NCBI RefSeq assembly: GCF_014384885.1
Contig: NZ_JACRST010000002.1
Coordinates: forward strand, 124,001-188,000
From: Ligaoa zhengdingensis
GTDB taxonomy: Bacteria; Bacillota; Clostridia; Oscillospirales; Ruminococcaceae
Reading direction: 5' to 3'
DNA: 64,000 nucleotides
Below the pieces are notes generated by a model. The model saw only the letters and a list, made by a program, of their open reading frames with translations. It was not told the DNA's origin and made no database searches. Shown here piece after piece: positions 17,218 through 28,759 of this stretch; within the stretch, counting starts at the first letter, position 1, and every line of letters starts with the position of its first letter. A program made the translations under genes and the position numbers.

Positions 17218-18813
17218 TTATGTCCTGCTGAACTCCGCCAGCCGGAGCCCTTCGTTCTTTTCAATCGCCCAGTTGATGTTCCAATTGTCGGTGAACAGCA
17301 ACAGGAAATTGCCTCTGAAGTCCTGCACCACCTTGGTATCGGAAGTGATGCTCAACTTTTTGGGATCGATGTCCTCGTTTTCGATCCATCGGATGTACTG
17401 GTAAGACAGCCGGTCCATAATGATATCCACGTTGTATTCGTTCTTCAGGCGGTACTCCAGTACATCGAATTGCAGGGTACCCACCACGCCGACAATCACT
17501 TCCTCCATGCCCTTGCCCGGCTCCTGGAAAATCTGGATCGCGCCCTCCTGGGCGATCTGGGTCGCGCCCTTGACGAACTGCTTACGCTTGAGCGTGTCCT
17601 TCTGCCGCACCCGGGCGAAATGCTCCGGCGCAAAGGTGGGGATGCCCTCGAACTCAAACTTTTTATTCGGCACGCTGATCGTATCCCCGATTGAGAAGAT
17701 GCCCGGATCGAACACGCCGATGATATCCCCGGCGTAGGCCTCGTCGATGATTTCGCGGTCCTGCGCCATGATCTGCTGCGGCTGGGACAAGCGCATGGTC
17801 TTGCCGCCCTGCACATGCAGCACCTCCATATTCTTATCAAACCGGCCCGAACAGATGCGCATGAACGCGATGCGGTCGCGGTGCGCCTTGTTCATATTCG
17901 CCTGGATTTTAAACACAAAGGCCGAAAAGTCCTTGTTGAACGGGTCGATTTCCCCCACCGAGGACTTGCGGGGCAACGGCGGCGGGGTCATCTGCAAAAA
18001 GTTTTCGAGGAACGGCTCCACGCCGAAGTTGGTGAGCGCCGAGCCAAAAAATACCGGCGAGAGCTTGCCGTGGCGCACCTCTTCCATGTCGAAGTCATAG
18101 CTCGCTCCGTCGAGCAGCTCCACGTCGTCGGAAAGCTGCGCGCTCAGCCGCTCGCCCAGCATGTCGTGCAGGCGGGGGTCGCCCAGCTCGATCTCCTCCT
18201 TGGCCACCGCGCGCTGTCCGTTGGCCAGCTCGCCCGCCTCAAATTTGATGATCTCCCGCTTGTGCCGGTCGTACACGCCCTTGAACTCCTTACCGCAGCC
18301 GATCGGCCAGTTGATGGGATAAGTGCGGATTCCCAGCTCGTTCTCGATCTCTTCCATCAGGTCGAACGGGTCGCGGGCCTCGCGGTCCATCTTATTGATA
18401 AAGGTGAAGATGGGGATGTCGCGCAGCAGACACACCTTGAACAGTTTGCGGGTCTGCGCCTCCACGCCCTTGGACGCATCGATCACCATAACCGCGCTGT
18501 CCGCCGCCATCAGGGTGCGGTAGGTGTCCTCCGAGAAGTCCTGATGTCCCGGCGTGTCCAAAATATTAATGCAAAACCCCTCGTAGTTGAACTGCATCAC
18601 CGAAGAGGTGACCGAAATCCCCCTCTGCTTTTCAATTTCCATCCAGTCGGACACCGCATGGCGGGCGGTCTTTTTGCCCTTGACCGAACCTGCCAGCGCG
18701 ATTGCGCCGCCGTAAAGCAGAAATTTTTCGGTCAATGTGGTTTTACCCGCATCGGGGTGCGAGATGATCGCAAAAGTCCTTCTGCGTTCGATTTCGTGAT
18801 TGATTTCAGCCAA
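17218..18813 (-). CDS. prfC: Peptide chain release factor 3
   Basis: 531 codons. RF3 is the GTPase that removes RF1/RF2 from the ribosome after termination. Visible are the G1 loop SHPDAGKTT, the switch region (EKQRGISVTSS), DTPGHQDF (G3), and NKMD (G4), followed by domains II and III of normal length. I place the start at TTG 18813 (protein M-AEINHEIERRRTF) because GGAGG lies 8 nt upstream of it and this matches the usual short RF3 N-terminus; ATG 18837 is in frame but lacks an SD. It is convergent with the helicase/ABC-F operon and separated from it by the terminator at 17175-17211. Confidence 0.93.
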   Translation of the reverse strand: MAEINHEIERRRTFAIISHPDAGKTTLTEKFLLYGGAIALAGSVKGKKTARHAVSDWMEIEKQRGISVTSSVMQFNYEGFCINILDTPGHQDFSEDTYRTLMAADSAVMVIDASKGVEAQTRKLFKVCLLRDIPIFTFINKMDREARDPFDLMEEIENELGIRTYPINWPIGCGKEFKGVYDRHKREIIKFEAGELANGQRAVAKEEIELGDPRLHDMLGERLSAQLSDDVELLDGASYDFDMEEVRHGKLSPVFFGSALTNFGVEPFLENFLQMTPPPLPRKSSVGEIDPFNKDFSAFVFKIQANMNKAHRDRIAFMRICSGRFDKNMEVLHVQGGKTMRLSQPQQIMAQDREIIDEAYAGDIIGVFDPGIFSIGDTISVPNKKFEFEGIPTFAPEHFARVRQKDTLKRKQFVKGATQIAQEGAIQIFQEPGKGMEEVIVGVVGTLQFDVLEYRLKNEYNVDIIMDRLSYQYIRWIENEDIDPKKLSITSDTKVVQDFRGNFLLLFTDNWNINWAIEKNEGLRLAEFSRT

Positions 18814-18920
18814 GCTCAATTCCTCCACCTGTAGCATTCGATTCCAAAGCTATATCATATCATTTTTGCCGCTCAGGCGCAAGAAAATTCCATTGTTAAG
18901 AGGCAAATTTTTCAGTAAAA

Positions 18921-18949
18921 AACCACCGGCACGCTGGATACCGGTGGTT
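18921..18949 (-). terminator. Terminator after the feoB 3' fragment
   Basis: AACCACCGG / CCGGTGGTT with an 11-nt loop, flanked by A and T tracts on both sides. It terminates minus-strand transcription coming from feoB or from the inserted element. Confidence 0.8.
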
Positions 18950-18970
18950 TTTATCTCACAATCCCCCGGC

Positions 18971-19813
18971 TCAGGCAAGCCCGGTCAGCCGCGCCACATT
19001 GGCCACGACAAAACAGATGAGAATGCCAGTGACAGTGGGCACCAGGAAGGAGACTGCCGTCCATTTGAGGCTCTGCGTTTCCTTTTTTATCGTGAGGCAG
19101 GTGGTGGAGCAGGGCCAGTGCATCAGGGAAAACAGCATGGTGCACACAGCGGTCAGCCAGGTCCAGCCGTTATCCACCAGAAGCGTCCGCAGGGACATCA
19201 GATCGAGCTCCAGGATGCTGCCGGTGGCCATGTATGCCATAATTACAATCGGCATCACGATTTCATTCGCAGGAAAGCCCAGGATAAACGCCATCAGGAT
19301 CACGCCGTCCAGCCCGATCAAACGCGCAAACGGGTCGAGAAAGCCGGCACAATGCGCAAGCAGGCTCATATCCCCGACTGTGATGTTCGCCATCAGCCAG
19401 ATCACCAGGCCAGCCGGGGCCGCCACAGCCACGGCGCGCCCGAGGACAAACAGCGTCCTGTCAAAGATCGACCGGACGATCACTTTGCCGATCTGTGGGC
19501 GGCGGTAGGGCGGCAGCTCCAGCGTGAAGGAGGACGGCATCCCCTTGAGGATGGTGGCGGACAGCAGGCGGGAGATGAGGAAGGTCATCAGCACCCCGAG
19601 CACGATGACGGCGGTGAGCAGCAGCGTGGAGAGCAGCGACTGGGCCGGCCCGCCCGCCGTCCCCACAAAAAACATGGTGATAATTGCAATGAGCGTGGGG
19701 AAACGCCCGTTGCAGGGGACGAAATTATTGGTGATGATGGCGATCAGGCGTTCCCGCGGCGAGTCGATGATCCGCGCGCCCACAATGCCCGCGGCGTTGC
19801 ATCCAAACCCCAT
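18971..19813 (-). pseudogene. feoB: FeoB, C-terminal half, separated by the inserted element
   Basis: About 281 codons encoding the second half of the ferrous-iron transporter FeoB: it begins abruptly at MGFGCNAAGIVG, continues with SPRERLIAIITNNFVPCNGRFPTLIAI (Gate domain, conserved Cys) and a set of TM helices, and ends VARLTGLA. The matching N-terminal half lies 19.8 kb away (39599-40942). The reading frame is open upstream through the attachment site into the element (to ATG 19927), giving a junk leader and no clear SD, so a C-terminal fragment might be translated but could not transport iron alone. Deleting the element joins the two halves in frame as GKQALTMCMGFGCN. Confidence 0.92.
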
Positions 19814-19820
19814 GCACATG
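19814..19820. repeat. Attachment site, left boundary of the element (core GCACATG)
   Basis: The 7-bp GCACATG here is repeated directly at 39638-39644. The rejoined target reads CCATG-TG-CATGG on the minus strand, a perfect 5-bp inverted repeat around a TG dinucleotide, as expected for a serine-recombinase crossover site. Confidence 0.8.
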
Positions 19821-19866
19821 CATGGGCGCCGCGCGGGATACCCCGGCGGCATCCATCGGGCCCATG

Positions 19867-22800
19867 TTACGGCAATCTTTCCTCCATGCTGCTGATTTTG
19901 ATCACCTTTGGGTCGTATTTGACCCATTTACCACCTCTGACCATGCTGCCGCAGGTCACACACTCGCCCTTTTTCAGCTTCTTCAGCCGTTCGGCCCATT
20001 CCTTTGCGCCCTGTGCATTGATATCGATATTTTTAGCGACCATTGTGACGCCGTCGTCGGGTGGGCAAAAATAGAGCTTCTGGCCGGCCTGCTGCAAGCG
20101 CTGGATTTCGTCGTCTGAAAGCTGAGGCTTCATAAACTGGGTCGCGTACCAACCGGAAAGGCCGAACTTCCTGCCCTCGGTGAGGATTTTTGCGCTCGGC
20201 GACCTATCGCTGTGACTGAGATTCTGCGCCTCGTCGAGCACCAGGATAAACGGTTTGGATTCATCGCCATTTTTGATGCTGTAGCTCCAAATATCCCAGA
20301 GCATCAACTCGGTCAACAGGATTTGAATGTCGCGGCCGTAGCCGGTGAGCTGCATCACATAGACCATCCCCTGGGAATCGCGGATATCCTCCCACCGGAA
20401 CCCCTCGTCGACGGCAAACGGGTCGATATCTGTGAAAGCCTGGATTTTACTGACGACCGTCTTTGCATAGCTCGTCCCCATCCGCTCGAGCTCCTCCACC
20501 ATGAGCTGGAAGTTCATGGCCTCCCCATGCGCTTTGACTCCCGCCAGCACAGCGGAATAGACCGCGCTCTTCTGCTGGTCGCCCAGCGCATAAACGGATG
20601 AAAATATCTCAGCGAGTTTGCTCGCAATATCGACGTCGTTTTCCGGCACGAACAGCTCCGCGTCGATCTGGATTTCGTGCTTGGCAAAGGGGTTGATGGG
20701 GATTTTTTCAATCCGGATGATCCGCTGCCGGATCCGGTCGCCGAGCGCCTCCTTAAAGACCGGGTCGAGCTTGCTGTTGGTAAAACCGCCGGTGTAGTCG
20801 AACACCACCGAGGATACCCCCTGCAGCGCGGCCTCCATGAGCAGCCCTTGGATGCAGTATGTCTTGCCGCACCCGGAGTTGCCGTTGATCAGGAGATGCC
20901 GGTTGTTGAGCTCCCGGTTGCCGAACTCCCAATAATATTTCTCCTTTGTCCGTGTCTCCTCCCCCAACAGCAGCCGGACCGCGCCGAGGCCCTGTCGCTC
21001 CTCCAAAGTGGAGGCCGCATCCGGCGCGCCGGCCGGGGTCTCATCCGCAGGCGCCAAAGGGGCGGATTCCACCCCGGGCCGCTCAGTCGAGCCCTCGGGT
21101 TCGACCTCTACCTGCCCCATCTGCACGGCCCGCTGCGCCTCCACAAAGGACAGAAATGCCTGGGGCGGCCCCTCATGGTTGATTTTATCCAATAGCTGCG
21201 CGCCGAATGCGGTGAGATGAAACCGCGCCAGCTCGCTGTTTTCCAGCAGGCCGTTTTTTCTGAAATCGGTGATGGCGAAATCGAGCACCGTCTCCCATTT
21301 GGCGTGGTTGTTGCTCGGATATTTGATCCGCTGATCCTCAACCGAAATATTGAACTCGTCTTTGAACCAGTTGAGCGAATCCCGCCTGGTGTGCTCCTGG
21401 CCATCCGCCAAAAAACGCAGGAACGGGAGATAAGCGTCGCGCGTCCTGGGGATCGTCTCGCCGCTGCCGACGGCCGCAGCGGAGTCCCCCGCCGCTGGTT
21501 CCTCGGCCTCCTCCGCCCCGGTTTCTTCCGATTCGACCTCGTTGTATTGAAAGGTGGACGAGCGCTCCTCCTGCGGGAGCAGCATCTTCTGTATCAGAAG
21601 CTGGCCGCAGGTGTGGCAGGCCATGGAATTGAGACGGATGCCTTGATCCGCCAGCTCCTGCGGCAGCGAAGAGACGATCTCCCACTCGTCCAGCCGGTCG
21701 TCGTTCTCATCCAGCCAAAAGGCGAAGATATCGCCGGTCCAGTCGATCTCAAACCTGCCGTCCAGAATCCCGATGATTTTATCCCGGATGATGTGATAGC
21801 CTGCGGCGGTGTTCTCCATGTTGAGCGGCGAAAAAATGATGGCGCGGTAAAGCTGGTTGAGCCAATAGCGGCGCATCACCCCCGAATTGCGCGGGTCCCA
21901 GTTGCCGCTCATCACACGGAGCCCCTTCTCCAACTGCTCGCGCGCCTTGGCGATTTGATTCCCATTTCGATACCCCATCTTGCACTCGATCATCTTGACC
22001 TCGATGTGGAGCAGGCACTCGGGCGAGAGGTTCTCCGGCGTGTTCGGAATCTCAATCAGCATAAAATCGGGGCGCTTGTTGTCTTTGCACTTCTCCCCGT
22101 CCTCCGCAAACCAGTGCTGATAGGAGTCGAGGCTGATGAGCGAGCGGACGATGTACCGGTCGTCCGCGGCCGCCATATTCAGCATCTGGAGCGTCAGGAT
22201 GTAGGCCAAAAAGCTGTGGATTTCATAATCGTAGGGGTTGAGCGCTTTTAAGATGCGGCTGCCGTCCATCCGCTCTGAAAGCCCGTCCACGCAATAATCG
22301 GCGGCCTTTTGCAGCCGGGCGTCGTCCCAGTTGGCGAACTTCTCGGTAATCCGTTTGCGGAGCATGTGCTTGATATCGCGCAGCAAATCTTTGCGGGCGG
22401 ACACCGTGACATTGAGCTCCCCATAGCGGCCCTCGCCCGTGGTAAACCCAATGATCTTGCTGTTTTTGGTCTCCAGCATGTGGCGGTCGATCGCCTGGTC
22501 AATACAGACGACCCACTTGCAGCAGATGTGCGCTGTGTCGATGATCCGCTCCTGAATAGGGGATAGCTCCAGCGTCCGGTACGCGCGGTAGACGCGGTCG
22601 ATGCTGTCTGGGTACCCGACCATGTGGGTTGCCTGCGTCTGGCTCTGCGCCGCGGCAAACTGGGACTGAGAGAGGTTGACCTTTCTCGACTTTCCGTGGG
22701 TCGCGGATATGGTGTCGGGAATCAAGGTCATGGGAAACTTCGCCTGATCCGCGGCGCCGCCCTCCTTGACGGCCGGGCTGAACTGAACGCCCACAGAGCT

Positions 22801-25471
22801 TAAAATGTTGTAGACAAAGCAGAGGTCGTGGTGTTGCAGCAGCCCTTCCAGCTCCTCCACCCCGGAATCGGCGTCGATCGACAGATAGCGAAGGAAGGTG
22901 TTCACCTTGACCGAACGCTCGTCGTCGAAATAGCTGTCCAGCCACTTGCGCAGGTAGGACGCTGAATTCTTTCTGCTGTTGAGGCAGATCAGCTTCAGAT
23001 GAATGGTTGCGACAATCGCGCTGTCCTCGAGGTATTTGGCGATGGTGTGCACCGCCGCGACGATATGCTGCATGTCGGTGGGGGCGACGAACGCGATCTT
23101 CAGGCCGTCCACGCGGGCGGGAAAGGTGCGCATGTAATCCATGACGTTGCGCACGATGATGTTGGACTGCGGGGACACATGGAGCATCGCGGAAGCGTCC
23201 TCGTCATCGGTGACGATAGAGGCCCCGAACGAATTGCCGGAGATCAGATCGGTATCCACAGCCGCATCGTAGTAGACGCCGTAATACTCCCACATGCTCT
23301 TGCAGGTGAGGAAGCTAGCGGCCTTTTTGAAGATGGTATCCACCCCCTGGGTGATGGAGGAGAGCTGCACAAGGTTTTCCAGCTTAGCCAGCAGCCTCTG
23401 GTCCGACTGGGCGCCGGTCGCCCGCTGCGCCATCAGCTCCGCAAAGCCGTCGCGCAGGAATTGCAACTTGGCGTCGATCTTTTCGAGCAGGACGGGGTGA
23501 TAGGCCGGCAGCAGCACCTCCGCCATGTCGCAGTCCCCGATGACATTCTGATTGGAGGTGATCATAAAACAGTTGAGCAGCAGCGGAATCTTTTCCCGCT
23601 GCACATCGGTAAAATCGGCGTAGTGGTCGTGGAGATACTGCATCAGGTCGCGGTATGCCGCGACCACCCGCTGGAGCTCCGCGAGCGCGTGGAAAAAGCC
23701 GCGCCTGCTCAACTGCAGCGCAAAATCCTTGAAATTCCAGCAGAGGGAATCGAATTTCGCAGCGGCATCCGAGCTTCCGAAGTACCGCTCGACCTCCCTC
23801 CGGTGCTCCTCATAGAGCACGACGTCGCGCAACTGGCTCAACTGCGCATAAAACTCCTCCTCGCTTTCGCAGGCGAGGTAATCCTGGATGTTTTCACAGG
23901 CCACCAGGGTGGGCAGGAGGACATGCTCCCCCGCGCGGTCGATCACGTTGTCCAGATAGGAAAACGCGTTGCTCCACGCCGCATAGGGCGAGAACGCCCA
24001 CTTAAAGTCGTAACTGTGGGTCTCGCCGCCCCCGCGCAGTCTCAGGGTGAGGATGACCTTGCAGGGGTCGCCCCACTTGCCGGCCGTTTTGAGGCAAGCC
24101 ACGGGAATCGCGTCGAAGTGCTCAAAGTCGAACGGATCAGGTGTGCCGAAACAGTCGTAGGAAAAGGAGAGCTCACCCGCACCCGATGGAATGCCTGCGC
24201 CGCGGAAAAACTCCAGGATGCCGCCGAGAAATGCGCAGAGGTTGCAGTAGGCGTCGCTTTTGGAGTCCTCGGTGCAGTTGGAGAGGATGATCTTATGGAT
24301 CTCGACGCGAATCTCGTCGGGACAGATCCCATATTCCGCATAAAAGTCGTTTGCGGCGAGCAGGAACATCCTGGAATATGCCTCCATCGGTTCGCCTGTC
24401 ACCAGCGGCGCTTTGGGCTTTGGGTCCGCGCCCTGAATCTTGGTTCCGATGATCCGGTCCAGAATCGCGTAGTCGACCGCGAGCAGCCGGCTGCGGTTGA
24501 GGTCCAGGTCCTTCCCCTTCATGAAATCCAGGACGCACGTTTCAAACTCATCGTAATTGACAAACAGCCCGGTCTCCTGTGGAAAACCCGCGCCGGGATC
24601 GACCTCATTCTCCTCCGCATACTTCTGGAATTTTTGATGCAGCTTTTGTTCATACGACTGGGTGGGGATGTCGTCGGCCCGTTCGATGAACCGGATGGCA
24701 TTGGCGATGATCTTTGCGGGCTTGCCGGTCTTGAGGCTCCGGACCATAGGCACCGACCGCCCATCGATCACGCTCGGGATGCCCCAAACGGTGTTCAGCG
24801 TCTCACAGATGTAGGCGATGAGCTCCTGCATCGAACCGAACGACAGGTCGTGGAGGCGGTCGATAAAATCGCTGTAGGTGAACACATCCACGTTGGCGCT
24901 GGAAAAAATGGTCTTATACAGGGTGTTGAGCGCCGCGCGGTTTTCTTCAGTATCCAGGTTGTTTTCCGCCAGGATATCCCCGAACCAGGCGCTATAGTCG
25001 GCCTTAAGCGCCGCGATCATCTCCTTGGTGGAGATCTCATAGATCGAATCCTCCAGGCTGCCCTTGTCGTCGGTCGCTTCGGTGCCCATCAGTACCACCA
25101 GGGCTGGGGTCGCCGCCAGATACTCCGCAGATTCGTTGCGCCATTTGGTGATCGCGCCGTCAAAATCGACATAGCTCTTGGCCTTATACGCCTCTGTGAG
25201 CGCTGTGCTGTAGCTGTCGTTCTCCCCCCTGATGCAAAAATACGAGCGCCTGCTTCCACTCTTCCCTGTTCTCCCGCTCGAACTGTTGGAACCGTTCATA
25301 GGTGAGCTTGGCTACAAAGGTATTGCCGGCGGCATATTTGAGCTGCTCGCAGACATCGCTGTAGATGACCGGATTGTCGATCCCCTCGATCCGGACGATG
25401 TTGGTTTTTGAGGGCTCCCGCTCCATCTGTTCCAAAATCCGCATCAGCAGGACTTTTGTCAACTGTTTCAC
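19867..25471 (-). CDS. sspH: SspH/DptH-like HerA/FtsK-type ATPase, reading frame broken by a six-G tract
   Basis: About 1868 codons in total. Translation would start at GTG 25471, overlapping the sspG stop (GTGA), and runs in frame to the G6 tract at 25224-25229; there the frame shifts and the first frame stops at 25184, while the rest is open in another frame from 25299 to 19867. With five G the protein reads ...FLHQGENDSYSTALTEAYK without interruption. The C-terminal ATPase has Walker A GNSGCGKT (near 20,880) and Walker B VLDEAQN (near 20,240), as in HerA/FtsK translocases. Size, architecture and place after sspF and sspG match the large restriction subunit DptH/SspH. The break may be real (off state), phase-variable, or a sequencing error. 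The stop lies 47 nt from the left attachment site. Confidence 0.78.
25224..25229 (-). repeat. Six-G homopolymer at the sspH frame break
   Basis: Six C on the plus strand (six G in the sspH sense). Removing one base joins the two sspH frames; see the sspH entry. Confidence 0.7.
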
Positions 25472-26973
25472 ACCAAATCATCCTCGCTTTCATAGGGGTT
25501 TTCGACGATTGAGGTCGCGTCGGACAGATCGCGCAGAAATCCGCAGTCCTTGAGCTTCTGGGCGAGCGCGCGCTTGTTCTCCTCCAGACAGGAGGTGTCC
25601 CCCGGCTTCTTCACCGACCCGCGCGCCGCCTCCCTGAGATACTGCTCCTTGCCGATGACCATGCCGAAGTGCCGGTAGAGCAGCTCCATAAACTCGTCGA
25701 GGGTGATCATCTTTTTGGGAGGGATCAGCGAGAGCACCAGAAACTTGATGATGTCCTCGGACAGGGAGAAGCGCATCCCCGCGCCGGTATTGGGAATCAC
25801 AACGCCGATCGCCTTACCCATCTTCCGGAACAGGCGGTAGGAATCCTCCGCGGCGCCCTTGATGGCCTTTCGCTCGTCCTGCTCCTCCAGTTGATCGCGC
25901 AACTCGGCGTATCCGCGGTAGAGGTAACTGCTGATGACCTCTTCATTGTGTTTGAAGGCGGCAATCGCCGTCTTTCTCATCTCGCTGTTGTCCATTCCCT
26001 TGTAGTTGATGTCGAGCACCCAGCAGTTGCTCTCGCGCCCGATGGCGGCCGCGAGATACATCATCCTCAGCATTTGCAGGAGGATGCCGTCTGCAAGAAT
26101 CTCCATCTTCTCGAACGGATGGGACTTGCTGTTGAGAAAGTTGCGGAGCTCGGACAGGGTATCGCGGTTGCGCTGCGAAAAGGCGCGGGGAATCGCACCC
26201 AGGTCCTTGGAGGTCTCCTTCTTTTCTTCGGCCGGAACCATCATATAATTGTCCCAAGTCCCCTGCACAAAGTTGCACAGGTGGGAAAACTGCGGAAAAC
26301 TGTCGATCATCTGGGTCAGCCGCGCTTCGATGACCGCCTGATAGGCCGGAAACTCGTTGATGGCATTGAGCAGATGGAGGTAATAGACCTCCCCGCCGCG
26401 GCACATGTAGGTGTAACGGTGGTAGTCGAACGCACCGTCCACCTTGGCGTCCCCCACGCTGAAGGTGAGGCCCTGGCGGACGCGCTTCACGCCCATGCCC
26501 TCGGGGAGGATGGCCTCGCGGCAGATGGGGAGCAGGTTCTGGTCGAACCAGGAGCGGTTTTGATTGACCGCGCTGAACCCGCTGAGGAGGTTTTGAATGA
26601 TCGTGATGTTATTCCGTCTGGCCATGGCGTTCGCACCCAGCACATTCTGTTCCAGCGCCGAGATGCATTCCCGGTACGCCTGCTTATCCACCTCCGCCTT
26701 GCCCTCCAGCTTGCTTTTTGGCAGGAATACAAACCGCTTGAGCCCGATCCTTGTCTCAGGGAAAAAAGTGAGGTTGTAGGCCTCCACCCGGCGATCGACC
26801 GGGAACATACCGGAGAAGGGCTTGCCGGTGAGCGCGTCCTCCTTGCGGGCGATTGCCACCTGCAAAAATTCGATCAGATACTCGTATTTGGTCTGGGCCG
26901 CCTTGATCCGGTGCCCAAACAGCTTGCTCTGCAAGGAGTTCACATTTTTGTATGTCCTGGGGTACAGCTCCAT
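25468..26973 (-). CDS. sspG: SspG/DptG-like restriction-module protein
   Basis: 501 aa. ATG 26973 has the strong SD AGGAGGG; its TGA overlaps the GTG of sspH, so the two are translationally coupled. No membrane segment, no P-loop and no nuclease motif that I can recognise. The assignment rests on position: it lies between a DptF-like ATPase and a very large HerA-type ATPase in the order F-G-H, and its length fits DptG/SspG. In phosphorothioate systems the F-G-H trio attacks DNA lacking the sulfur mark. By itself the sequence would have been called hypothetical. Confidence 0.65.
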   Translation of the reverse strand: MELYPRTYKNVNSLQSKLFGHRIKAAQTKYEYLIEFLQVAIARKEDALTGKPFSGMFPVDRRVEAYNLTFFPETRIGLKRFVFLPKSKLEGKAEVDKQAYRECISALEQNVLGANAMARRNNITIIQNLLSGFSAVNQNRSWFDQNLLPICREAILPEGMGVKRVRQGLTFSVGDAKVDGAFDYHRYTYMCRGGEVYYLHLLNAINEFPAYQAVIEARLTQMIDSFPQFSHLCNFVQGTWDNYMMVPAEEKKETSKDLGAIPRAFSQRNRDTLSELRNFLNSKSHPFEKMEILADGILLQMLRMMYLAAAIGRESNCWVLDINYKGMDNSEMRKTAIAAFKHNEEVISSYLYRGYAELRDQLEEQDERKAIKGAAEDSYRLFRKMGKAIGVVIPNTGAGMRFSLSEDIIKFLVLSLIPPKKMITLDEFMELLYRHFGMVIGKEQYLREAARGSVKKPGDTSCLEENKRALAQKLKDCGFLRDLSDATSIVENPYESEDDLV

Positions 26974-26986
26974 GATGTCGTCCCTC

Positions 26987-28759
26987 CTAGTCGATCAACA
27001 TTTTTCCTTCCTCAAAAGCTATTTTCCTCACCTGCTGCCCCTTCGCGGTATTCACCAACACAGTGAGCTCGTTGTCGTCGTCATGAAAACTGTACAGCTC
27101 ATGCAGCAGGGCATCCAGCTTGGCGATGCCGTGGGTGAGCGCGGGATTGCTGTTGGATGCGATCGCGCCGTCGATCAGGGCGCTGAAATAGGTGAGCAGC
27201 GGCAGGGTGATGGGAAACTCCCGATCCTTCACCTTGAGCACCAGCGACCACTTCTCATCAGCATCCTCAAAGCGGTTGTTCTCCTTCCGCTGGCAGAGTT
27301 CGAGGTCGCTCTTGTTGACCGTGCCGAGCACCAGCATCACGTTTTGGAACACGTCGTCCTCGCGGCGGAGGGTCAAAAACAGCGGCATGTCCCCGCTGGG
27401 CAAAAATCCGGTATTCTTCTTGTAAAGCGCCTGAAAAATGGTATTCTGCATCCGTTTGAGCATCAGGCGGGGCTGCCGGCCGGAGATCAGCTTTTTATAG
27501 TCGGTAAAATGCCTGCCAAACACCTGATTCATCACCTGTTCCATCTGAGCCTCGTCGCTGCACATGCTGTACATCAGATAGAACCGCCGCACCGCCCGGC
27601 GCAATTGGGTTTCGCGCTTCTGCACGGGGTTGGAGGAGGCCGCGCCCTCCTCTGAAATCCGGTAATATCTCCGGTTTTTCCGGAACAGTTCGGTCAGCTC
27701 CGTCTGGATTTCCGGGCTGAAGCAGGTATAATCATGGTTGACAAACAGGCTGTAGTCCGCATCCAGCGCGATTTTGTCCAGCTCCAGGCTCCTGATCTGC
27801 TCGATTCCCTTCACCTGGCCCGCGTCCTTGTCGTCGCGCAGGCCGACACAGCCGAAAAAGAGGTTGGCAAAGTTGTAATCGAAGAAAGGGGCCCTGTAAT
27901 AATGCCCCTGGATGGCGTCACAGGTGAGGTTCCCGGTGAGTGCATAACTGATCTGGCCCACCATCTGGCGGATGGTCATGCGCTTGTCATTCTCGTATAG
28001 GTAGCGGTAATAATTTTCCAAAAACGCCAGCACGCGCTTGCGGTGCTCGCTGACATACCTGCGGTTCCAGCAGATGGGGCAGCGGTCTTCGCAGGCGCAG
28101 CCGTCGCACGCAGCCCACAGGTCGTCCGCGAGGATATTTTCCAAAATTCTGCCGGCAAACGCGACGTTGTCCACCCGCGCAATGTTGACGAGGACGAAGG
28201 AATACCCCTCGATCTCAATCGCAGCGTCCCCGCTCCTGTCGAGCTGCCTGAGCAGGGTGGACTGGAGCTCGATCCTCTCGTCCTCCCCAAACGGCGACCC
28301 TTTCTCCGCGCGTATCTCCTGCACCAGCTTGACAAACACATCCATCAGCGGCCCGGTGTTGCTGATGAGCAGGCTGCTTTTCCCATTTGCCGGAGATTCG
28401 AGCGCTTTCCGAAGCACCCCGGTCTGGTCGTGCTTGGGAATTTCGCTCATATCCTTGACATAGTAGAAATGCTCGTAATCCTTCTGTTTTTCCAGGCCCT
28501 CCGTCGGCGCCAGCAGACCCTCCTGTTTGAGCGCCTGCACCAAAATGCTGGTTTTGCCGTCGCCCGCGTGGCCGGTCAGCACAAACGCCTCGTACCGCTG
28601 CCGTTCCAGCCCCTCGGCGATATACCCGCCCAGCCTGCGGTCTACCTTGATCCGGTCGTAATAGGCGCTTTTCACCTGCACCTCCGCCAGGGAACCGGTG
28701 GAATCGCTGCCCGCATTGTTGGTCGAGTTCAGGTAGTTGACAAATTCGTTCATGGTCAT
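26987..28759 (-). CDS. sspF: SspF/DptF-like P-loop ATPase of the restriction module
   Basis: 590 aa. The Walker A motif GHAGDGKT is at residues 63-70. Near residue 220 there is a Cys cluster (CDGCACEDRCPIC) that probably binds zinc. Start ATG overlaps the sspA stop as ATGA (28756-28759), which couples restriction-module translation to the modification gene upstream; ATG 28753 is a possible alternative. Architecture and gene order agree with DptF/SspF, the first subunit of the F-G-H restriction complex. 13 nt separate it from sspG. Confidence 0.72.
   Translation of the reverse strand: MTMNEFVNYLNSTNNAGSDSTGSLAEVQVKSAYYDRIKVDRRLGGYIAEGLERQRYEAFVLTGHAGDGKTSILVQALKQEGLLAPTEGLEKQKDYEHFYYVKDMSEIPKHDQTGVLRKALESPANGKSSLLISNTGPLMDVFVKLVQEIRAEKGSPFGEDERIELQSTLLRQLDRSGDAAIEIEGYSFVLVNIARVDNVAFAGRILENILADDLWAACDGCACEDRCPICWNRRYVSEHRKRVLAFLENYYRYLYENDKRMTIRQMVGQISYALTGNLTCDAIQGHYYRAPFFDYNFANLFFGCVGLRDDKDAGQVKGIEQIRSLELDKIALDADYSLFVNHDYTCFSPEIQTELTELFRKNRRYYRISEEGAASSNPVQKRETQLRRAVRRFYLMYSMCSDEAQMEQVMNQVFGRHFTDYKKLISGRQPRLMLKRMQNTIFQALYKKNTGFLPSGDMPLFLTLRREDDVFQNVMLVLGTVNKSDLELCQRKENNRFEDADEKWSLVLKVKDREFPITLPLLTYFSALIDGAIASNSNPALTHGIAKLDALLHELYSFHDDDNELTVLVNTAKGQQVRKIAFEEGKMLID

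Noticed and set aside
22999..25305. 768-codon open frame on the plus strand
   Set aside because: Lies fully opposite sspH; composition is that of a reverse-strand shadow in GC-rich coding DNA (His/Val/Asp-rich, no fold motifs) and has no SD.
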